A DNA stretch of 42,131 nt, taken from positions 1 through 42,131 of the IMG/VR virus record IMGVR_UViG_3300013104_000447; one strand, 5' to 3'. The DNA is from a virus. The notes beneath the pieces were generated by a model. The model was not told the DNA's origin. It did not search any database and worked only from the letters and a program-made list of their open reading frames with translations. Below are positions 38,657-42,131 of this stretch, one piece after another. A program made the translations under genes and the position numbers. Each line of letters opens with the position of its first letter. Position 1 is the stretch's first letter.

Positions 38657-39301
38657 TTATTGTGCATTTGGTCGGAATTTCTTCAATTCTGATCTTGGTT
38701 GTGCTACGAACTCATCAGCTGGCATATCTAAGAAAAAATCCTTAGCTTCTTCATGTTTGCAATGCAGCCAATCATTTCTTAGTTCAGGTGGGATGACAAT
38801 GATAGAGCGCTTCTCATCGGTGGGCGCGTGAAATTGCTTCATGAAAGGGTGGTGATCAGAATTAATGGTAAGCATGCTCATGGATCTGATTTCTTCGCCG
38901 TTGACTACCGCATATTCATAAATACCAGCAATAGTGAAAGGCATATCATCTTTACGATAAATACCCCACCATTCTGGCTTGTTATTAATATACTTTGGCT
39001 CAAAAATTACATCTGCCGGAATTAAGCAAAATTGGTTTTTCTTCCATGCATTTTTGAAACTGGGCTTCTCGTGGATTGTCTCAGTTCTTGCATTATATGT
39101 GTTGTGAACTTTCTTAAGATCTTTAACCCAAGGGGCCACCAAGCCGAAGCGAGCTAATCGCCATTCCATTTGCTCTTTTTTAGAGAATAAAAGGGGAGCT
39201 TCATAGTTAGGGTATATGTGAGATTTATATTCAAATGTTGGCTCAAACAGATCCAACAAGTGAATTCTATCTTTTGCAATAGGTTCGTAGTTTGAGCACA
39301 T
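38657..39301 (-). CDS. SRAP (SOS response-associated peptidase, YedK/HMCES-like)
   Basis: SRAP proteins trap abasic sites in single-stranded DNA through an N-terminal Cys. The start must be ATG 39301 so that Met removal exposes Cys2 (MCSNYEPIAKDR). The ATG nine bases upstream would bury the Cys, and AGGA sits eight bases before 39301. Other family residues are Asn in YNARTETI, Glu in IFEPKYINNKPEWW and His in NSDHHPFMKQFHAP, with CLIPADVI before the active-site Glu. It is placed next to umuDC, forming a DNA-damage tolerance set. It is preceded by the membrane-protein gene at 39312, 10 bp away, probably in one operon. Confidence 0.88.
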   Translation of the reverse strand: MCSNYEPIAKDRIHLLDLFEPTFEYKSHIYPNYEAPLLFSKKEQMEWRLARFGLVAPWVKDLKKVHNTYNARTETIHEKPSFKNAWKKNQFCLIPADVIFEPKYINNKPEWWGIYRKDDMPFTIAGIYEYAVVNGEEIRSMSMLTINSDHHPFMKQFHAPTDEKRSIIVIPPELRNDWLHCKHEEAKDFFLDMPADEFVAQPRSELKKFRPNAQ

Positions 39302-39311
39302 AAATTTCATC

Positions 39312-40487
39312 CTAACTTTTCATAGTGGATTTAATCTCTTGAGCCAATTTAATAACTTCACTGAGTTTATCAGTAGTTATATTATTTGTAGCTTCTTCGT
39401 TATTTGAGGAGGGGTTTGGGCCTAGAAAATAACGACTACTTAAGTGAACTATAAGATCATCCTGTTTTGTTTTATCGGAAAGCTGAGCTACATATAGTGG
39501 TAGTGCAAGAAGTTCTAAGTGGCTAATATTAGAATAATGTTGGTTATTGAGTAATCTTTTTCTTTCTCTAATTAAATAAGTTAAGAATGTAGATAAGAAA
39601 ATAAATAAGGATATATAGAAACCATAAAATTGAATAACTTTTATTTCATGAAGAAAATCCGTAAACATTACAAGGATTACTAAAATAGCTAATATAAAAA
39701 TTATTATAGAAAAAACAGTTAAAATTAATTCATTATAAGTTTTGATATCTTTTTCATATGATAAAGCTTCTTTTCTAAAAGCTTCTATTAATTGTTCACT
39801 ACTTACCAAACCAAATTTTTCTTTAATCTCTATCGCTTGAGCGCCTAATTCTTCAATAGTATTTGTACTTTCAATTTTTTTAGATTTATCAGATACCGCT
39901 TTGAGTACCTTGTACGCTTCGAGTGAGAGCCTAGGCAAATGGGGGGAATCAGGTGAGAAAACGTATTCATTATGAATTGCCAATATACTTAAAAGAATAT
40001 CATTGAGTTCGGAGTAATTAGCCTCGCTTAAAATTAAATCGATGTTTAAATCACCAAATAATTGTAATGAATCCTGAATGCGTATTAAAAGAGACTTTAT
40101 TGCAGGTATATTTATATTGCCAGTGTTGTAAAAGTGTGAGTTATAAATATCTGGCAATTGATTTATTTCTTCAAGAAGTCCGCCTCCTTCTATTGATGCC
40201 TGTTCTAGATCTGTTATAGGAAGTCCATTAAGAACATTAATATGAAGCAAGATCTTTCTTAAGGATATAAGAATATTTCCTAAAGTGGCATCATCAATAA
40301 AACTATTGAAAATATTAAACTCATGAATAAATGCTTGCAACTTGTCGTTGCGCCTAGCTATTTCATGTTTGAAAGCAAAGCTAATTTGATCAGGGTTGTC
40401 AACATACGGTTTGACTGGAAGCCCAGTTGCGGTTTTATCAAGAATTTCTTTGATAATTTGATTTATTTCAATTAATTGATTAGCCAT
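39312..40487 (-). CDS. Large two-span membrane protein, right-arm accessory (391 aa)
   Basis: Residues 1-250 are soluble and helical with a hydrophilic, AT-rich coding bias (NQIIKEILDKTATGLPVKPY and beyond). Two transmembrane helices lie at about 252-277 (ELILTVFSIIIFILAILVIL) and 285-308 (FYGFYISLFIFLSTFLTYLI), and a cytoplasmic C-terminal part follows. No family recognised. The ribosome site is weak. It lies upstream of SRAP in the same direction and is the last coding unit before the junction region. Its position and topology suit a phage-exclusion or host-modifying protein, without direct proof. Confidence 0.6.
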   Translation of the reverse strand: MANQLIEINQIIKEILDKTATGLPVKPYVDNPDQISFAFKHEIARRNDKLQAFIHEFNIFNSFIDDATLGNILISLRKILLHINVLNGLPITDLEQASIEGGGLLEEINQLPDIYNSHFYNTGNINIPAIKSLLIRIQDSLQLFGDLNIDLILSEANYSELNDILLSILAIHNEYVFSPDSPHLPRLSLEAYKVLKAVSDKSKKIESTNTIEELGAQAIEIKEKFGLVSSEQLIEAFRKEALSYEKDIKTYNELILTVFSIIIFILAILVILVMFTDFLHEIKVIQFYGFYISLFIFLSTFLTYLIRERKRLLNNQHYSNISHLELLALPLYVAQLSDKTKQDDLIVHLSSRYFLGPNPSSNNEEATNNITTDKLSEVIKLAQEIKSTMKS

Positions 40488-40561
40488 ATTAAATCTAGTG
40501 TTTGTTTTAGTTTCATTAGTTTTCTAAAAGTAAAAGAAATTTTTAGCATATGGAAGTGAAA

Positions 40562-40585
40562 TTAATTAAAAAATCTTTTAATTAA
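40562..40585. terminator. AT-only inverted repeat, possible terminator
   Basis: Perfect 10-bp arms TTAATTAAAA / TTTTAATTAA around AATC. On the minus strand it follows the degraded small reading frame ending at 40591 and lies about 75 bp upstream of the membrane-protein start at 40487. It could terminate that small unit or act as an operator. Confidence 0.45.
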
Positions 40586-40590
40586 GCTAA

Positions 40591-40745
40591 CTAATCAATA
40601 CGCCAATTTCTCATCTCGATTAGCAACTGATCATACTCACAACTATATAATTATTTTGCAACCCTAATGACCAACCTATCTCTTTATAAAATGGTTCACC
40701 ATATTTGATTGTGTGCTCGATGTAAAAATAGACCCAATCTTTCAT
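40591..40745 (-). pseudogene. Small degraded reading frame, apparently frameshifted
   Basis: The leftward frame from ATG 40745 reads MKDWVYFYIEHTIKYGEPFY, then KEIGWSLGLQNNYIVV, and stops at 40620 after 41 residues. A one-base shift near 40640 leads into YDQLLIEMRNWRID and a stop at 40591. Both parts look protein-like and would join into a ~50-residue protein, so a single-base deletion is a likely cause. No family recognised. It could be a real 41-residue protein instead. Confidence 0.35.
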
Positions 40746-41022
40746 TCGTAAATTCTCAATTATTCAACTTGCGATTTAATATTTTAGGGGCCAATTAAAT
40801 AGGCCTACTTCTTACAATGTTAGCTCAATCTTACAAACTTTTTCTTCTGCTTTTTAAATTGAGTCTAATTTTTAAAAGTTAGATATCTTTTTTGATCCAA
40901 GTGAACATAATTTAATCGGAAAAAATCCTTCTAGCACAAATGATAGTACTAAAAATGTTCAATAATTTTAGTTAAATACTGGTTAAAAATAGCTTATAGA
41001 GTATAAGAAGATAGGTTTTTGA

Positions 41023-41102
41023 CGGTATGAATTATTGCGGTATCGGTTTGTACTGGAAAAAATACCGTAAAGATTACGGTAACTGGTGGTACGTTTTGGT
41101 AC
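41023..41102. repeat. Cluster of GGTA-type repeats with 19-bp palindrome
   Basis: CGGTAT at 41023 and 41038, CGGT at 41044, a perfect palindrome TACCGTAA-AGA-TTACGGTA (41063-41081), then GGTAC at 41088 and 41098. The block lies 80-160 bp from the tRNA 3' end, a distance at which integrase arm-type or Xis sites are found in other prophages. The function is inferred from position. Confidence 0.4.
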
Positions 41103-41182
41103 TTTATGAAACTAATTAGAGTTTGTTATATTAGTGATATCAATGGTTTTGGTAAGAATTGATACTTGCTGAAACTAAAATT

Positions 41183-41225
41183 TGGTGCGCCCGGCGGGGA
41201 TCGAACCCACGACCCCAGGTTTCGG
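41183..41225. other. Inferred attR within the tRNA 3' part
   Basis: P4-type integrases commonly use tRNA 3' ends as attB. The tRNA 3' half borders the phage side, and host-type DNA begins beyond it. The core cannot be delimited, because the matching attL copy lies left of the window. Confidence 0.35.
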
Positions 41226-41259
41226 AAACCTGTACTCTATCCAACTGAGCTACGAGCGC
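41183..41259 (-). tRNA. tRNA-Arg (anticodon CCG)
   Basis: 77 nt on the minus strand, from 41259 to the encoded CCA end at 41183. The acceptor stem is GCGCTCG with CGGGCGC (one wobble), discriminator A. The anticodon loop TTCCGAA sits on a CAGGT/ACCTG stem and gives anticodon CCG, reading CGG codons. The T-loop is GTTCGATCC. Its 3' end faces the prophage, so it is probably the integration target, with the phage att core restoring an intact tRNA. Confidence 0.95.
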
Positions 41260-41359
41260 ATGCGTGGGGCACATCATAGGAAAAAAACACTGGCAGGTAA
41301 AGCACGAAATACGTGCCAAGTGAATTTAATGCTTAATTAAACAGCAAGTTGTTTAATAT

Positions 41360-41992
41360 TTATATACTTTCTTGAATAAGCTGAATTGAATAGTTAATTG
41401 TATGTAAAGCACTTGCAAGTTCCTGAGGAGGAATTCGTGATTCTTGCAAACTGGTAATCCATTGTATTTGGCATAGTTTAAGCTCTTGTATTGTTGTGGC
41501 TTTCTCTATTTTTTGAACTAGTGGTTTAGTCATTAGTCCACAATAACTGCTAAGCGTTTTCATCATTAATAGTTGTATTTCTTCGAAAGAAAGAGCCTTA
41601 GAAGGTATTATTGGTTGAAAATATGTAGTACTGGACTGATCTAAAGTTTTTTGTTCGGAAAGCTGAATTTCTCCAACAATATTTGGGGAATGTGCTATGG
41701 AGCTACCAACAGATTCTTTTTGATTTTCTTCTACTTTATTTATTGATGATGTTTTTAAAATAATTTCTTCATCAGTTAACGTTTTTGTAGAGGCAGTTGG
41801 GGCAATAAGCTCTAAGTCGATAAGCTGTTGAATCAATTCCGGAGAAGCAATGCGTTTTTTAAATTCACCATTTAAGTTTTGAAAATCTTCATGGTCTATT
41901 AAGAGTAATAAACGTCTTTGTTTTGCATTTAAAACAATATTGCGTTGTTGAAGCGCAACTCTCCCTAAATTGGTTCTATAAAAACCAGCCAT
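41360..41992 (-). CDS. Host hypothetical protein (210 aa)
   Basis: No function recognised. MAGFYRTNLGRVALQQRNIV starts a protein with two helical domains separated by a Ser/Thr/Glu-rich linker (about 90-135). The N-terminal part (QRRLLLLIDHEDFQN) and C-terminal helix bundle (ELKLCQIQWITSLQESR) look like a small regulatory or scaffold protein. ATG 41992 has GGGGA seven bases upstream; the ATG ten codons earlier has none. It lies beyond the tRNA on the chromosome side and probably belongs to the host, where it would be found next to tRNA-Arg in strains without the prophage. Confidence 0.65.
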   Translation of the reverse strand: MAGFYRTNLGRVALQQRNIVLNAKQRRLLLLIDHEDFQNLNGEFKKRIASPELIQQLIDLELIAPTASTKTLTDEEIILKTSSINKVEENQKESVGSSIAHSPNIVGEIQLSEQKTLDQSSTTYFQPIIPSKALSFEEIQLLMMKTLSSYCGLMTKPLVQKIEKATTIQELKLCQIQWITSLQESRIPPQELASALHTINYSIQLIQESI

Positions 41993-42013
41993 TATGTTTC
42001 CCCAATATATCAG

Positions 42014-42040
42014 ACTGTTCAATTTTCTGAGTTGAACAGT
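42014..42040. promoter_or_regulatory. Inverted repeat upstream of the host gene
   Basis: Perfect 9-bp arms ACTGTTCAA (42014-42022) and TTGAACAGT (42032-42040) with a 9-nt spacer, 22-48 bp upstream of the ATG at 41992. It is a possible operator or 5' leader hairpin; no known regulator can be named. Confidence 0.4.
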
Positions 42041-42131
42041 GCTGTTTTTAATAAAATATAAATGGGGTTAACCATAAAACTCAAAAATGACAATATGATG
42101 AAGAATTGATGAATATCATCTATTTAAGTCA

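Larger units (their letters stand above)
40488..41182. other. Non-coding junction region, phage right end
   Basis: About 700 bp without a full-length gene. It is AT-rich, and in order from the left holds a perfect AT-only inverted repeat (40562-40585), a small degraded leftward reading frame (40591-40745) and a CGGTA-rich block with a 19-bp palindrome (41023-41102). It then leads directly into the 3' end of the tRNA-Arg gene. No promoter can be assigned with confidence. Confidence 0.6.

Noticed and set aside
41027-41119. 30-residue rightward frame (MNYCGIGLYWKKYRK...)
   Set aside because: It has no ribosome site and coincides with the palindromic GGTA repeats, which explain its composition better than coding.
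1-42131. CRISPR array, IS element or rRNA
   Set aside because: No regularly spaced direct repeats, no transposase with terminal inverted repeats and no rRNA sequence were seen.

Overview
The window is an almost complete lambdoid (siphovirus-type) prophage in an Acinetobacter chromosome, probably of the A. baumannii group. The host call rests on four things: low GC with AT-rich intergenic DNA, a phage gene set (DUF1073 portal, MuF, DUF2213, DUF2184, DUF4054, DUF2163) like that of known Acinetobacter siphoviruses, a UmuD/UmuC cassette preceded by a palindrome resembling the Acinetobacter UmuDAb-type SOS box, and a tRNA-Arg(CCG) at the right end. The left edge cuts the integrase, so attL is outside the window. 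The right end (about 41.2-42.1 kb) is host DNA.

Layout. 1-760: integrase C-terminal half and a convergent AlpA-like excisionase. 770-3367: leftward early operon with SSB-like protein, Sak4-like ATPase and small genes, driven by a promoter at 3441-3469. 3606-4894: immunity region with a KTSC-domain gene, a CI-type S24 repressor and a Cro-like protein. Six copies of a 12-bp dyad TAAG-N4-CTTA (one imperfect) lie in the two control regions. 4905-10403: rightward early operon with a ribbon-helix-helix protein, cytosine-C5 methyltransferase, DUF1376 replication protein with internal iterons, P-like helicase loader, PD-(D/E)XK nuclease and a Q-like antiterminator. 10519-13710: accessory genes, a second PD-(D/E)XK nuclease and a phage metallopeptidase. 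13769-23270: packaging and head genes. 23333-34626: tail genes, including a -1 frameshifted tail chaperone, a 1012-residue tape measure and an SGNH-hydrolase tail fibre. 34689-35793: lysis genes (holin, GH19 endolysin, tiny lipoprotein). 35941-40487: leftward right-arm genes (membrane protein, umuC, umuD, SRAP peptidase, membrane protein). 40488-41182: non-coding junction. 41183-41259: tRNA-Arg. 41360-41992: host gene.

How it works together. CI should silence both the leftward promoter (recombination and Xis) and the rightward promoter (Cro, replication, Q). Acinetobacter lacks LexA, so RecA-stimulated cleavage of CI and the UmuDAb-controlled SOS regulon are the likely links to DNA damage. 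The late region is crossed by many strong hairpin terminators, which fits a need for Q-type antitermination.

The most notable accessory element is an AT-rich gene at 17915-18634 between the MuF head gene and the head protease. It carries the R / STT / E-x-E signature of an arginine-type mono-ADP-ribosyltransferase and has its own terminator. Also notable are a nested scaffold start inside the protease gene, repeated [VI]GD tripeptides in the scaffold, a five-unit repeat inside the methyltransferase, a duplicated module in the tail fibre, and several small genes that are easy to miss.
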